From Hansfordia pulvinata (Eukaryota > Ascomycota > Sordariomycetes > Xylariales), in the NCBI GenBank assembly GCA_006538405.1, contig BJKQ01000028.1:119976-183975 (forward strand): a stretch of DNA of 64,000 bases. Reading direction: 5' to 3'. Position numbers and translations under genes: made by a program. Below, one piece after another: positions 1-12,800 of the stretch (its first letter is position 1; every line of letters starts with the position of its first letter). Below the pieces are notes generated by a model. That model was not told the origin of the DNA, searched no databases, and saw only the letters and a list, made by a program, of their open reading frames with translations.

Positions 1-3000
1 CGTGCGTTCCCGTACGTTGGTGCGAAATGACCCGACAGCCCTGGACGCCAGTCGGCTTTAACATGGTCGAGCGAGATGTTCGAGAATCTTGCCCGGGCTC
101 CAATAAATTCTACCCAACAAGAGGAGAGGACCCCTGTCGGGCGTTCCCCAAAACTTCTACGGAGCAAAAAGTCTGGGCCTGGCCTGAAGAGGTGGGGACC
201 ATCGGCATCGCATGGGGGCACACGCTTGAGTGCCACACGGCCGCACGTCAGGGTGAGGGCCTCCCATCACCTCACTACGACGTTCTTCGGTGGCCATCGC
301 CACTGTGAGTAGGTACAGATATTCGTAATCCACTACAGGCCGCCTTGGCGTGATGGGTGGGCGATTGACCTCCCACGACTGTGAGAAGCGGCAACGAGCA
401 CACCGGAAAAGAAACCCCGTTACGTGCACACTCCATTGCTCAGCACGCGTCCTCGGGCCTCCACTACGAGTGTGCTAACGCGCTGATGCCGTAAGTGTAT
501 CCCAGCCAGAAGATCGATCGTCCAGCGGTCAGCAAAGAAGAGACGGCGAGTACTCGTACGAGTAAAGGGTCGGCACAAAGTGAATATGCGGCCTACCTCT
601 AGGGTCGCGCGGGACTCTTGGGAAGGCTGCCACGCAGTACGAATACTCCGTCCGTACATGGATCAGCTGCGGAGCCACAGGATGCTCTTTGTGCGAACGC
701 GCGATCGGTTGGGCGCTTCTGAAGCTGCCGTCGACCAAACGCTCCCGAATGGACTTTGGGCCTTGGTGGCGACGTGACGGTCCCGGGGCTGAATGAGGAT
801 GACCGGAGGTCGGACTGGCGCTCCATGGGAAACACCGGTACAGCAGCCCATCAGCGGCTGCGAGTACACCAGACGCCTGTCTTTACTCTAGAGGTACGTA
901 GGTATTGTGGGGAAATCCATGGATGGGTGAGGTTGGTACCGTGCAATGCAGAGCAGAGGAGACAAGCCCGGCAAGCAAGTCTACTCCGTAGGTATCAAGT
1001 CGTGGGCGGCCATGTCTCCTCTCCGCCACGCCACGTGTGAGATGTGGTGAGCAGTCTTTGCTCTCACGGCATATCGGTTCGTCATATTGCATCTGCCCTC
1101 GCGGACCTCGAAGTCATTCGCCGACTCGGGCAAGTTTGCGGGCCTATCTTGTCCCGTCTCCATCTCGGCCACTTGGTGAGCCGCAACATGGACTTTGGCC
1201 CCCAAGTCTCCCCGTGGCTCACCAAACACGGTGGTCGATCATCGCCCGCCGCATCGTTCGAAGGAGCATTGTGGGCTGGACAGCAGAACCGTGCAGCCTC
1301 CCCACCCCCCAAAACCCCCCGTTCGGCGCTCGGTACTCTGTCCGTCTTCCTAACTCTGAATTACGGAGTGTGCGCGTGTACCTGCACTAAATGATAGAGG
1401 TTGCACAGGTTGAGCGATGTGCCTAAGGTAGAGGTTCATGGGTGGATGGGACGCCAGGGTCCCGGCCATGCATCCCACTACGACGCGCTTCCCAGGCCCC
1501 GCGCAACCCTGAAGAGAGGGGCATCTCGAGGCTCAACTCTCAACATGCCGGGGCTGCAAGTACTGTGTCTCGTCAGCTTGCGTAGAAGCGTTGCGCGGTG
1601 CCTGGGCAAATACTGGCGTGCCTCACAGATGTTGCAATTCCATGCTTGTCCCCCGTGCGATCAGGTACGTGTGTCATAGGCAAGGTACATCAGGTAGGTG
1701 GGCCAAGTGGGCATCCGGTTGAAGGTTAAGGCATGGATATACCTATCTAACTACTACCCGTGTACCTCAAGTCTCTGGTAGTAGGTCGTACGTGCCGGGC
1801 TCGGTGAGCGCGCTCGTGGAGAGAAAGAATACGTCAACATTGGTGAGCCCTGTGCTGTCTCCCTGGTGCTGCTGCTGCTGCTGCTGCTGGGGAGAGAGAC
1901 GTCCGGCCCGACCGCCTGTCCTATCATCGGGTGTGGTGGCCAAGCCCACTGTGGTTCTAGTTGCAGTCTAGACTGCAAGTATCACCACCAGCACCACCGC
2001 CACCTGCTTCTCACTTCTCTGCCACTTTGCCTAACCAATCCCGACCGACCAGTCGGTTCTTTGACGCCAAAGGTCAAAGGGGTCTTTTCCCCGCCCACCG
2101 CACTAGGCACGTTAGATTTCTCCCCCTTCCTTTCACTCTCTTCCCACTCGCCAGTTCGCCCCTCCACGTCCAGTTTTGCGGGGCAAAGAAGGGGCCGGGA
2201 AGAAAAAGCAGAAGCAAAAAAGAGGACGGGCACGCAGACGCGACCGTGACGACCGACAGGCACACGGGCGAGTATTCCGCACCTGAACCAGCGTGCCCAC
2301 CAAAAGAAAAGCTTCTTGTCGGTGTCTGTACTCCGTAACTCGACTTCCGACCCCACGTGTGTGTGGCGCGGGCAGAGCGTCGAGACTTTACACTCTGCCG
2401 AGCGCCGCACGTTGGGCGCACTCCGACCCCTCCTGCGTCTGGGGTTTTACATGTATCCCGCAATCGTTGAGCGATAGAAACCTTCCCATGTACTCCCCAA
2501 ATCTGAGCGAGTGTAGGTACCTACCTGAAGTAGCGATGGCAACCAGTCACGGACTTCCCTGGCTCTTTGCCTGACTGACCGTTCTTCTGGGACAACCTGC
2601 GCCAACTGTACCCCTCAGCGTCGTGTTGTGCTCTGCGAAGGGCCACCTTTCCGGGCCCGGCATTCTCCCCAGAGGACTTTGTCGGCCTTCTATGTGTCTC
2701 AATGCGAGTACTCGTGCGTGTGCTTCTCATAATCGCATACGCGTTTGCAACCTGAACCCTTCCGTGGCCGCGGTAAAGGAGCATTTGTCGAATAAAGTTT
2801 CGTCCTCGGTCTATTTGCGAGATAACATCTTTCCGGCGTTGATTGTGCTTTGGTTTTCAAGGCATTTGCTGGCCCTGTCCATTTTTTTTTTCGCCTTTCA
2901 GTCGTTTTGGCTGCTTTGTGGGACGGCCACTTTCGAGTACGAGTACTCCATCCGCGAGTACATGCTAGAAAGACCTAACTACCTCCGTAGGTTGTGTACT

Positions 3001-3893
3001 GGTACGCACGCAAGATACCGCCCGTTCCGTCCATCATGAAGACGTTTACCCCACACGCAGCGACCGTCGCGGACAGCGTGCAACTTGGAAGTCTGCTCGT
3101 GATAAGGTAGCTGCGAGTACCGCCTACTGGTACATCCAGTCTGCCTTAGGTACCTGTCTACGTTCCGTTATTGGCCAGTGCCGCACCGCACGTTCTCATT
3201 CTAATACAGTCCTCGACCATCGGCCAGTCTTCTCAAATGCGGGCTTGCAGGGCAGTTGGAGGAGTACTGCCTATCGCCTTCGGAAGTAATGAGTAGAGTG
3301 TGCATTCGGTTACGTAGCCAATACATCTCTCTCTCTCTCTCTACGCGTATGCCCCAGGCACATCGTCTCGTCAAGGTTGGGCCCTGGTTGCTGGTCTGCC
3401 GGGCAGCCAAGCAGCGCGAGCATTGACTGCCCACGGATGGATGGCGATCCACATCCATGGTGCTGAGCGTGCTGAGCAGCTGGGGGCGCACTGCCGCCCG
3501 CGGGGCCGGCACCTCCTGCCTTCCAAGGCTACCAGATTCATGTACATATGGTGCCTCAATTCTACGCCCGACGGCGCTGTACCCCACCTTGTGAACGGCG
3601 GGCCTACCGGGCACCGCCTACGAGTACATCTGGAGGTACGAGTACAGTATCCCTGGGTTGGACTGCATGTGGGCTGGCTGGACTGGTCTGGTCTGAGCCG
3701 GTCTGAACTGCGCTGCTGTACCGTCTCCGTCTCCGTCTCAGTCAAACAGACTTTAACCTTACCTCTCTACTTACACACGGGCTGGCCGATATCTCACCTC
3801 CTTCACTGCCCAATTTTTCACCCACCTCACACCAAAAACATCCCTTCTTTCTACTGCTCTCGCATCCCCAGAAACGAGTACTCTAGAATCACC
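1..3893. other. Intergenic region upstream of nap1
   Basis: I recognise no gene here. The open frames are short, overlap on all strands and carry no recognisable domain. The stretch holds a CTG trinucleotide run near 1867-1889, a CT dinucleotide run near 3326-3342, and several copies of the ACGAGTAC/GTACTCGT word (547-564, 2934-2948, 3619-3645, 3874-3883). The last few hundred bases are pyrimidine-rich, as expected for a fungal promoter and 5' leader of the gene starting at 3894. Confidence 0.6.
1867..1889. repeat. CTG trinucleotide microsatellite
   Basis: About seven and a half uninterrupted copies of CTG/TGC, read directly from the sequence. It lies in non-coding DNA, well away from any gene I can support. 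Confidence 0.85.
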
Positions 3894-5712
3894 ATGGCCG
3901 AGCCCATCAAGAATCGCCGCCCAGACGTGCCTGCGCCGTAAGTTCTATCACCGCCTCGTGCCCCTCACTTGCCTCCTCCGCTGCCTCTCCTGCGCCCGCT
4001 CAGTGCCCGTTACCATTCCTCACCCGACTTGTGCGTGGATATCACCATCACGCCTCACGCCTTGGCTCTATTCTACATACCTGCTACTCAATATCGCCTT
4101 CACATCTCCAATATACCTTGCGCACACCGGCATCCTTGTCTACGCACCGCTGCGCACTGTCTCACCGCGCCCGCACCCGCTTGACCGCCCGACTGACCGT
4201 CATATTGCAGTACCCCGCAGAACACTCCCGCCAGCAATGCCCCCATCTCCAGCCACGCACAACAACCTGGCGTTGCCAGCATCAAAGAGGGTAAGTCGAA
4301 TTATCCTCAATTTGGCGCCACACCGCCTCTCAATTTCCCCCTTGGCCGACGACACCTATGCTGCCTGCCGAAATGGTGGTCGCCATCATGACGAACACTG
4401 ATGTGCGCGTTCACGGCTAACATGCTTCCCCACCCCTCGCAGAGGACTTTGACCGCGCCGCTGCTGCCTCCATCTTTGCCCAAAACCCCAAGCTCGTCCA
4501 GATGATCCAAGGCCGTCTGGGCTCGCTGGTTGGCCGTTCGTCCGGCTACATCGAGTCGCTCCCCACCGAAGTGCGCCGTCGTGTTGCTGGCCTGAAGGGC
4601 ATCCAGAAGGACCACTCGAAACTTGAGGCTGAGTTCCAGGAGGAGGTTCTGCAACTCGAGAAGAAGTACTTCGCCAAGTTCACTCCTCTGTATGAGAAAC
4701 GTGCCGAGATTGTCAACGGTAAGGCTGAGCCGTCCGATGACCAGGTCAAGGCTGGCGAGGAGGAGATCGAAGAGGGTGAGGAGGGCGAGAAGGCCGACAA
4801 GGAGAAGCCCGCCGAGTCTGACGTCAACGTTTCTGGCATCCCTGAATTCTGGCTGTCTGCCATGAAGAACCAGATTTCTCTCGCCGAGATGATCACCGAC
4901 CGCGATGAGAGCGCTCTCAAGTCTCTTGTCGACATCCGCATGGAGTACCTCGACAAGCCCGGCTTCCGCCTGATCTTCGACTTTGCCGAGAACGAGTTCT
5001 TCACCAACAAGACCATTTCCAAGACCTACTACTACCAGAACGAGAGCGGCTACGGCGGCGACTTCATTTACGACCACGCCGAGGGAGACAAGATTAACTG
5101 GAAGGAAGGCAAGGACCTGACCGTCCGCGTAGAAAGCAAGAAGCAGAGGAATAAGAGTAAGTCGCCCTGTTCGGCTACAGGCCACCGAGTAAATCGTCCA
5201 CAGCTCGCGGCGAGCTGCTCTCTTTTCGGCCTTCGCTCGGCTCGTGACTGACGTGGTTCCACAGACACCAAGCAGACCCGCATCGTCAAGAAGACGGTTC
5301 CCACTGAGTCTTTCTTCAACTTCTTCTCTCCTCCCAAGGCTCCCTCGGACGATGATGACGAGGAAGAGGATGCGGCATCTGACATTGAGGAGCGCCTGGA
5401 ACTCGACTACCAGCTCGGCGAGGACATCAAGGAGAAGCTCATCCCCCGTGCCATCGACTGGTTCACCGGTGAGGCCCTGGCTTTTGAGGAGCTCGAGGGC
5501 ATGGAGGATGATGATGGCTTTGAGGACGACGACGACGATGAGGATGACCTCAGCGAGGACCGGGATGACGATGAGGAAGAGGAGTCGGACGACGATGTTT
5601 GTTCACCCCCCTAAAGATGCAAGCCGCGCAAAGTGAGTGCAAAGCTAACATGATCCAACAGGACGACCCGTCGAAGCCCAAGCAGGACGCCGCTGAGTGC
5701 AAGCAAAGCTAA
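3894..5712 (+). CDS. nap1: Nucleosome assembly protein 1 (histone H2A-H2B chaperone)
   Basis: NAP1 binds H2A-H2B, shuttles histones into the nucleus and helps build nucleosomes. Five exons close in frame: 3894-3937, 4211-4290, 4443-5156, 5265-5596 and 5662-5712, giving 406 aa. The NAP domain runs from about residue 45 ([18 protein letters not shown]) through the long helix ([15 protein letters not shown]) and the earmuff region ([20 protein letters not shown]) to [14 protein letters not shown] strongly acidic Asp/Glu tail follows, as in all NAP1 proteins. The last residues are CKQS, a plausible CaaX prenylation box like that of animal NAP1L1. The start at 3894 is chosen because [15 protein letters not shown] reads smoothly across intron 1. 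Intron 1 is long (273 nt); all introns have GT-AG ends. The next gene begins 2.2 kb downstream on the same strand. Confidence 0.95.
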
Positions 5713-7938
5713 AGTAGAGGATGATGTTTTAGCTCTGTCCTTTACACAGCATCTTCAAGTCCTGCCGCATCCCTTGCTACCGCACAACAGCCGGTAGAGT
5801 GTCGATGCTTCCATTTGGACCGGCCACCGATTGGAGATGGCGCATAATCCTTGTCGCCAGTCGAGGCGGCTATTCATCTGTCAAAATGCTGCCACGATGT
5901 TATAGCGACGATGTTTCTGCGGGCACACGACAAAATAGAGTGGCACTCCCATAGGTTTCGCTTTGCTTTTGGTAATCTCACAACTGTAACGACAGGTGGT
6001 TTCTCGTCTATCATTTTCAGGTTGGAAGTCCTTCGGGCCCCGGTGGATTGCCTCAACTTGGCCCCTCGCAGCCGCGATCGCGCCAACAGACCAGGCAGAC
6101 GTCGGGAATTGCCGAGGTCGAGTGCAGGAATTGGTAGTGTATTCGAGGTTCAACAAGGCGCCGGTTAATCGCTCGCCCACAGGCAGATAGAGAAGCAGAC
6201 ATGATGATGATTTTTCAACCATCCCCAGGGATTTCCCCTTGTGACGTGAGATACCGTTTCCTTTTGTGGTGAGTCCTGAGGGACTGTGCACAGTCGCAAG
6301 CATACTCTGGAATAACGTTCACCTGGGCAGTATTTGGACAGGGGAAGATTGGCAGGGTAGTAGGTCCGGCAAATACAGATCAAACACCGGAGCTCAGATA
6401 ATCTCTTGGTCCAACCTACCTAACATGAAGAGACCTATCTTTCGCCTCCCACCAGAGGTACTTTCTTGAGTTCATATGAGGGAAAGTACCACGCAGCATG
6501 AGGGCAACCATCGTATGACCAGTCCGCCAGCGTGGACTTCACGATCTGATCCGTTTTCGACATGGAGCAATTCGAGAACAGCCTTGTACAAATGGAAATG
6601 AGAACATAGGTAAAGAACACCAAAGTCGACATGGAGTATCAGTGCATACATTTGGAACCTATGGTACTAGCTAGCCTTTGCATCGTGCACGCTATACCCG
6701 TATATAATGCGATAGAGAGCCAACTCGGAAGCACACGCCTACCACATTTGGGGGGAAGGGGGGAAAACCCCACGAGAAGCCGGTTAGGAGGGCTGAGCGG
6801 ATATGGCTCGGGCAAGGGCCGATGGCGGACGGAGCCAGCAGAAGACGGGATGAGTCCGAGTGGGAAGGCAGGAAGCGACGGGTTTCGGTGGAGGAAGAGC
6901 GCACGCCTTGGATTGGATGATGAATCAGCATGGATGGCGTCCAATCTTTCAGTGAGGCCCGGGCAACACGGGCCAGGCCAGCCTGCACGGAGGACGAAAA
7001 CAGCCGTCTCTCATACGGATGCACTTCAATGTTGAAAGCAGAGGGGCGACAAGGCCGGTCGCCCAGAGTGCCCCGCTTCCAAGCGTAGAAAAAAAAAAGG
7101 CGTGCTCGACTCAGGATCCATCCGATGCCGTTTTCAACGAGACGGCAGCCGGTGATTGGGCAGCCGGCAAGAGTGGGACAGCCCTGGGTGCTCTCAAGAC
7201 CAGGCGGCCAGGGCAGTATCCCCAAAGTACTGGGAGGGGCAAAGCGGAGGGGACCAAAGGGTTCCTGCGGCTGTCGGTGCGTACTATACGGGCGCCGGCG
7301 GCACCATTTAAGAGCCCTATGAAAGCCAGTCGGTCGGGCCGGCGGACTGCGAGGGCTGGCGGTACTCAGCACATACAAGAGTGACAAGGCGCCCCGGCAG
7401 GCCTGGGGGTGGCATACGAGTACGAGACAGACAGACCTCGCGAAAAGGTACTTCTCATTCAGGAACACTTTCATCGACGCTTGCAGCGATCAGGCAGTGT
7501 CCAGATGACGGCAGGTACCTCAAGGCAAGTATAGAGGGGCAGCTCCGACAGTCGCGGGCTCTGAGTCAAACCCCGCGGTCGTCCAGGGCTATGACTTAAT
7601 TGCGCGAGCGCCGGACGGATTCGCGGCCAACGCGGGAGCCACTGAACCGCCTGGCTGTGACCGATTCTCTGAGCCGAATTGAGGTTATTCTCATCTCGTA
7701 CTTATTTACCCCCCTCCCAAGCCCTCGTCCACTTACCTAGACATCCTTTCAGATTATAACCTGTTCAGCCCAACGTCCCTCAGCTCCCGTGCTTTGACTC
7801 GCTCTCTCTTTGTTGACTGAGCGAACGATCGACCTGACTACAACCACTACCCCCGGCCTCGAACACACCGACAGGCCCAGACACTACCGACACCATCCTG
7901 CACCGTTCACGCAGCGCCAAACCTACGACACACGCACA
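5713..7938. other. Intergenic region between nap1 and the PGDH gene
   Basis: No supported gene. A 260-codon minus-strand open frame (6692-7474) shows no family resemblance and is of a length that recurs by chance in this GC-rich DNA. The right part holds the promoter and leader of the gene at 7939, with a pyrimidine-rich stretch near 7700-7800 and a Gcn4/CPC1-type heptamer at 7562. Confidence 0.6.
7562..7568. promoter_or_regulatory. Possible CPC1/Gcn4 binding site upstream of the PGDH gene
   Basis: TGAGTCA is an exact match to the bZIP consensus TGA(C/G)TCA, 371 bp upstream of the start codon of a serine-biosynthesis gene. Amino-acid biosynthetic genes are classic targets of cross-pathway control in ascomycetes. 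About eight copies of such a degenerate heptamer are expected by chance in 64 kb, so this is only suggestive. Confidence 0.35.
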
Positions 7939-9809
7939 ATGACGGAAGCCAGGAACATCGCTGCGCCCGCACGGCTCGACAATGCCCATCTAAGCGTCTC
8001 TTCGTCTCCCCAACTGCACCAGGGTAGTCTGCAGTCGCCCACCTCGAGCTTTGGCGGCGCCCTCGCCCGCCGAGGAGTCCCCAAGCAGCTCAAGCCCTTC
8101 AACACCCAAGACATCAAGATTCTGCTGCTCGAGAACGTCAACCAGAGCGGAAAGGACCTGCTCACCGGCCAGGGCTACCAGGTCGAGTCTCTCAAGACCT
8201 CGCTGCCTGAAGACCAGCTGATCGAAAAGATTCGGTACGCTCCTGCTTTCCATTTGCATACTTTTACACACCCGCTCGCGTTGAGGCGAAAGCATTTCCG
8301 GCTCTTAACCTGCCCGGCTCGGCGCTGTGGCTGACCTTGATTGTCTAGCGAGGTTCACGTCATCGGCATCCGATCCAAAACGAAGCTCAGCGAAAAGATA
8401 CTGCGTGAGGCCAAGAATCTGTTGGTCATTGGCTGCTTCTGCATCGGAACCAACCAGGTTGACCTGGACTATGCCGCCCAGCATGGTATCGCCGTCTTCA
8501 ATTCGCCCTTTGCCAACTCGCGCAGTGTCGCTGAGCTTGTCATTGCCGAGATTATCACCCTCGCTCGCCAGCTTGGCGACCGGTCCAACGAGATGCACCG
8601 CGGAACGTGGAACAAGGTCAGCAACAAATGCTGGGAGATCCGCGGCAAGACGCTAGGTGAGTTTTCAATGCGTAGTGCTTCAGAATTAGCCGGAGGCCTG
8701 ACTAAAGTTCTGCTCCGAAGGTATCGTGGGCTATGGCCACATTGGGTCTCAACTGTCCGTCCTGGCTGAAGCCATGGGAATGTCTGTCATTTACTACGAT
8801 GTCGTCAACCTGATGGCTCTCGGCACTTCCCGCCAGGTGCCGACCCTCGGTCACCTCCTGCAGGAAGCTGATTTTGTCACCCTGCACGTTCCCGAACTCC
8901 CGGAGACCAAGAACATGATCGGCGAGAAGGAGTTCGCGCAGATGAAGGATGGCTCATATCTTATCAACGCCAGCCGTGGCTCCGTTGTCGATATCCCGGC
9001 CCTGATCAACGCCATGCGAAATGGCAAGATTGCCGGCGCCGCCCTTGATGTCTACCCCCAAGAGCCTAGAGCCAACGGCGACTACTTCGTCAACAACCTC
9101 AACGGCTGGGAAGAAGACCTCCGCAGTGTCAACAACATCATCCTCACGCCGCACATTGGCGGCAGCACCGAAGAGGCACAGAGAGCCATCGGTGTTGAGG
9201 GTAAGAACATTTTGACGTATTCTACTGACTAGATGTTCACTGGCTGACTCTTTTGCTCTCAGTCAGCGAAGCTTTGATCCGATACATCAACCAGGGCTCT
9301 ACGATCGGCAGCGTCAACATGGCCGAGGTCAGCCTTCGTTCCCTAACGGCTGACGAGCCAAACCACGCTCGTGTATGTATTCAGATTACCATACAACGCC
9401 TGGCCATTGCTTACTGACATGATTTAGATTATCTACATTCACAAGAACGTCCCTGGCGTCCTGAGGAAGGGTATGCCATATGCCGTGTTATTCCATATCG
9501 TTCGAGGCTAATTGTGAGGCAGTGAACGAGATTCTTGGCGGCCACAACGTCGACAAGCAGATTAGCGACAACCATGGCGATGTAAGCCCCACGGCGACAT
9601 GGATAACCTGTATGATCATAAGCTAACAGTCTCACAGGTAGCGTACCTCATGGCCGACGTGAGCAATGTCCAGACCAGCGACATCAAAGAAATCCACGAC
9701 GGACTCGAAGCTTTGAGCTGTAAGTTATCCAATCTGCATATGCGACATTTATTTTTTTCCTCTACTAACGCTCTGTCCAGCGAACATCATGACTCGTGTA
9801 CTCTACTAA
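7939..9809 (+). CDS. ser33: D-3-phosphoglycerate dehydrogenase (serine biosynthesis)
   Basis: This enzyme oxidises 3-phosphoglycerate to 3-phosphohydroxypyruvate with NAD+, the first committed step of cytosolic serine synthesis. Eight exons close in frame: 7939-8234, 8349-8656, 8721-9200, 9263-9372, 9428-9470, 9523-9581, 9638-9719 and 9781-9809, giving 468 aa, the usual length of fungal Ser3/Ser33. The N-terminal half is the substrate-binding domain (IKILLLENVNQSGKDLL). The NAD-binding Rossmann motif VGYGHIG lies at about 204-210. The catalytic Arg is in NASRGSVVD (about R287) and the catalytic His in TPHIGGST (about H346). A C-terminal ACT domain starts near residue 395 (HARIIYIHKNVPGVL) and suggests serine feedback control. 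The internal start at 7939 is preferred to an in-frame ATG at 7810, because MTEARNIAAP is the family-like beginning. The 3' half is cut by several small introns. Confidence 0.95.
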
Positions 9810-12800
9810 GCGTCGAGTGCACACTAAAACAGCAGCTACAAGTACAAAATCGCGTTTTGAGCCAGCCCAGGATAAGTTGCCTGGGCGTGCAGCGACAAGT
9901 AAGGGGACGCATAGAAGTACCCAAGGCCGGCCAATTCTACTAGATGGAAGCCTGCAGGATGTTTCAGCCAGGTCTCTCGCTCAGAGACAGTCGATCTGAA
10001 CGTGAAAGTGTGGGGGTAGGGCGCGGGACTGAGAGCTTCTCAACAAGTTGGTCTGCGACAATAAAACTGATGTATCAACACTTAGACAGACTGAATGGCC
10101 GGAATATCATTGGATAGAGCCGATGGGTGGGATGATGAAATGGTCTCTTCCCACCGCGGGCCGCTCAGCCTGTCCCTGGGTCGGCGGGCAGAGCTGCGGG
10201 AGTGATGATAAGCGGCTGCCGGGCTTGCGGTCATTGATGTCCCTTTTCTGGAAGCGATGATCACAATCTCACGGAAAGATGCTGGTACCGTCTCTTTTCC
10301 GTTACCAACGGGCCGGGCCTTTGCTTCTTGGCAGACTGGCGACCACCTGCAAGCCGTGTTGCCATCAATTCAACTCTCCTTAACCTGTCACCGAGGCAAA
10401 GAAGTTGGCAACGCGATAGCTTCCCGGGCGCAAGGACGAGAACGACTGCAGGAGCCACTCTGGATCTGGACGCCGACAGCACCAATCATCTCCAGATGTG
10501 GCACTGTTCCTCGGTCCTTGTTGTCCTGATCGCGGCAGGGCTTTCGGGTTGTGGGCGATCCTCGAGGCGGTGGCCGTCCGGAGGCACGTCAGTCACTACT
10601 CGTAGCATCCATGTCTTCTTCTCGGGCCCAAGCTGTTGGCTGTCAACAAGCCCAGTATGTGTACTTGTACTGCATACGTTGCCCGATGTCTGGCCAGTTT
10701 TGGGTGCCTTGTCTCACCCGTGCCGAAGCCCGTACGAGAGACTATCGTAAGCTGCAGTCTTGCTTTCCTCTGACAGCTAGCGGACCTGATGAGACACAGC
10801 CAAAGCGAGCCCTTTGGAACCTCACGTCATCTCTCTCTCTCTTGCCAACTTAATCATTTCCATGAAGCGACACGAATGGCATTAAAGGTATTAGTTAGTA
10901 CACCTTTCCCTAGGAGTGGCATTTCCACGCACTGAGAGTTATCGTACGCGTACTCCGTATACTGGTTGACGCCCGGAGCACGCCATCCCTGTACGAGTAC
11001 GCAGCAGAACGGTCTTTAGCCTTATTTCACCACCACGTGTGCCCCAGCTGATTAGGCTTCACGAGCATCAGGTACGGGTATGCTCATCCGACCCGATTGA
11101 CAGGACTAGGGGAGCGCGGATATGCCGTAGTACCTATCTTCGAGTACCCGTACTCAACAGAGGGCTACGTCTACGCTGCGTCAAATTTCGAAATAGAATT
11201 TGCCCACGGCCCAGCCCGAAAGGAGACCTGTGGTGGAATGGACCTAGCAGTGCATGTCGTGATCAGAGAATTGTTTCCCCACCTCTACTCGTACGAACGA
11301 AACGCCGTGACGCTGTATCTCGTCTCGTTGTCTTCCACCCAGCGGCTCGCAGAGATTGCAGCAGACGATGATAACCCAGCCGGAGTGCCCTTTACTCGTA
11401 CTCATTCCAGGAGCAGATGCGGTACCTTGCAGGACATGGAAAGGCGCTGATGTGTCTTGTTCTCTCTTTCTCACCATCTCTCTCTCTCTCTCTCTGTGCA
11501 TCAGGGCAGTCGTAAATGTACCTAGTCTCCACTTGTCGATGGCTCGTTCGATAGCTGGCTTGAAGCCTCTCCGGGGGCGCTGGGGGCTAGGTCAGCAAGG
11601 TCGGGAGGTGGCACGGGTGGTTGGGTTGGCTGTGGCATCCAGGGGTAAAGAGGTCATAACGGGTCTAGCGCCAGTCCTGGCGGCCAAGAAGACCCCTTTT
11701 CCACCCCTGTCACGCACTGCCATTATCACCGCTTCGAGTGGGAATCTAGGTACCTCCTAAGTAAGGTACCGCCGGCTACGTAAATAGTAGATAGGTAGGT
11801 AGGTACTTGTGCTCCGTATCTAGCGCGGTACTCGTCTCTCATATCGTCTGGTCGGATTATCTAGTAGAATACAAGAATCTATGTAGTCATCACCGCTGCA
11901 GCTGGATCAAGATGATTGCTGCCCGCCGGAAAGGGCGACCTGTGTCCCGAGTAGAGGGAAATGAGGGAAGAAACCGGCCTGCCAAGTATATTGTGGTTTC
12001 CTGTCGCTTGCGCCAGCCACATCCAACTTGATCTACCACGAGTACCTAAGACATGCTTGCTTTTGCTGCTTGAGGTACTCGTAACGTGGGACGCGGTACG
12101 CATGCTCGCAGTGGCTGTCATTGTGGTTTGTTCATTCAATGGCGGTCAAGCCACCTGCTCGATCCTACGAGTATCTCGGAAGCTTCACCGGCTGGGCCGA
12201 CGCTTCGGCTAATTTACTCTTGGAGGGACGCGGCGCGAACTACGAGTATTTACTTGCTCGTCCCAGAAGCCCGCGCAGACAAGGCGACCATACCACTCCG
12301 CAACAAACTTTAGAACGAAGGCTCCCTAATGAGAGCCACCGAGCCCGACCAGTGGCCACAACGACACCACCTCAGTACGAGCAGTCCTTGTGTTATTCTC
12401 TCCAGGGCGGGGACTCCGTCGAGCGGGCCGAATTCCAGGGGTGGTTGGCACGAAGCTTTGGGTTGGTGCCATCCACCCGCCACCCAGCACCACCCAGCAA
12501 ACACTTCCAGCGCCTCGGCTAGTGAGCTGAGGTCTCTTGCGCATGAACTCGTATGCTGTGCAAGGCAGGAACTTGATGCCGACTTCCTGTCTGACCGTGT
12601 CCTGGACAATTGGAATCGGTACTGCAAGTAGAGAATCAGGCTTTGGTACCTCAGGTATTGGGTCAGCCTGTGTGCAGAAGGTACTAAGAAGAGCGAGTGG
12701 TCGACGGGAACCTGAAACCATCGCGCTCGCTCGCCGCGGCATGCCGTCATTCACCTGGAAAGAGTCTCACCTCTCCCGCTATACAAGTACGAGTAAGTGT

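Noticed and set aside
4307..5185. 292-codon minus-strand open frame
   Set aside because: Antisense to the main NAP1 exon, with a repetitive Leu/Val-rich translation typical of a shadow frame.
6692..7474. 260-codon minus-strand open frame between nap1 and the PGDH gene
   Set aside because: No recognisable motif, a Pro/Arg/Ser-rich translation, and other unrelated frames of similar length occur in the same kind of DNA.
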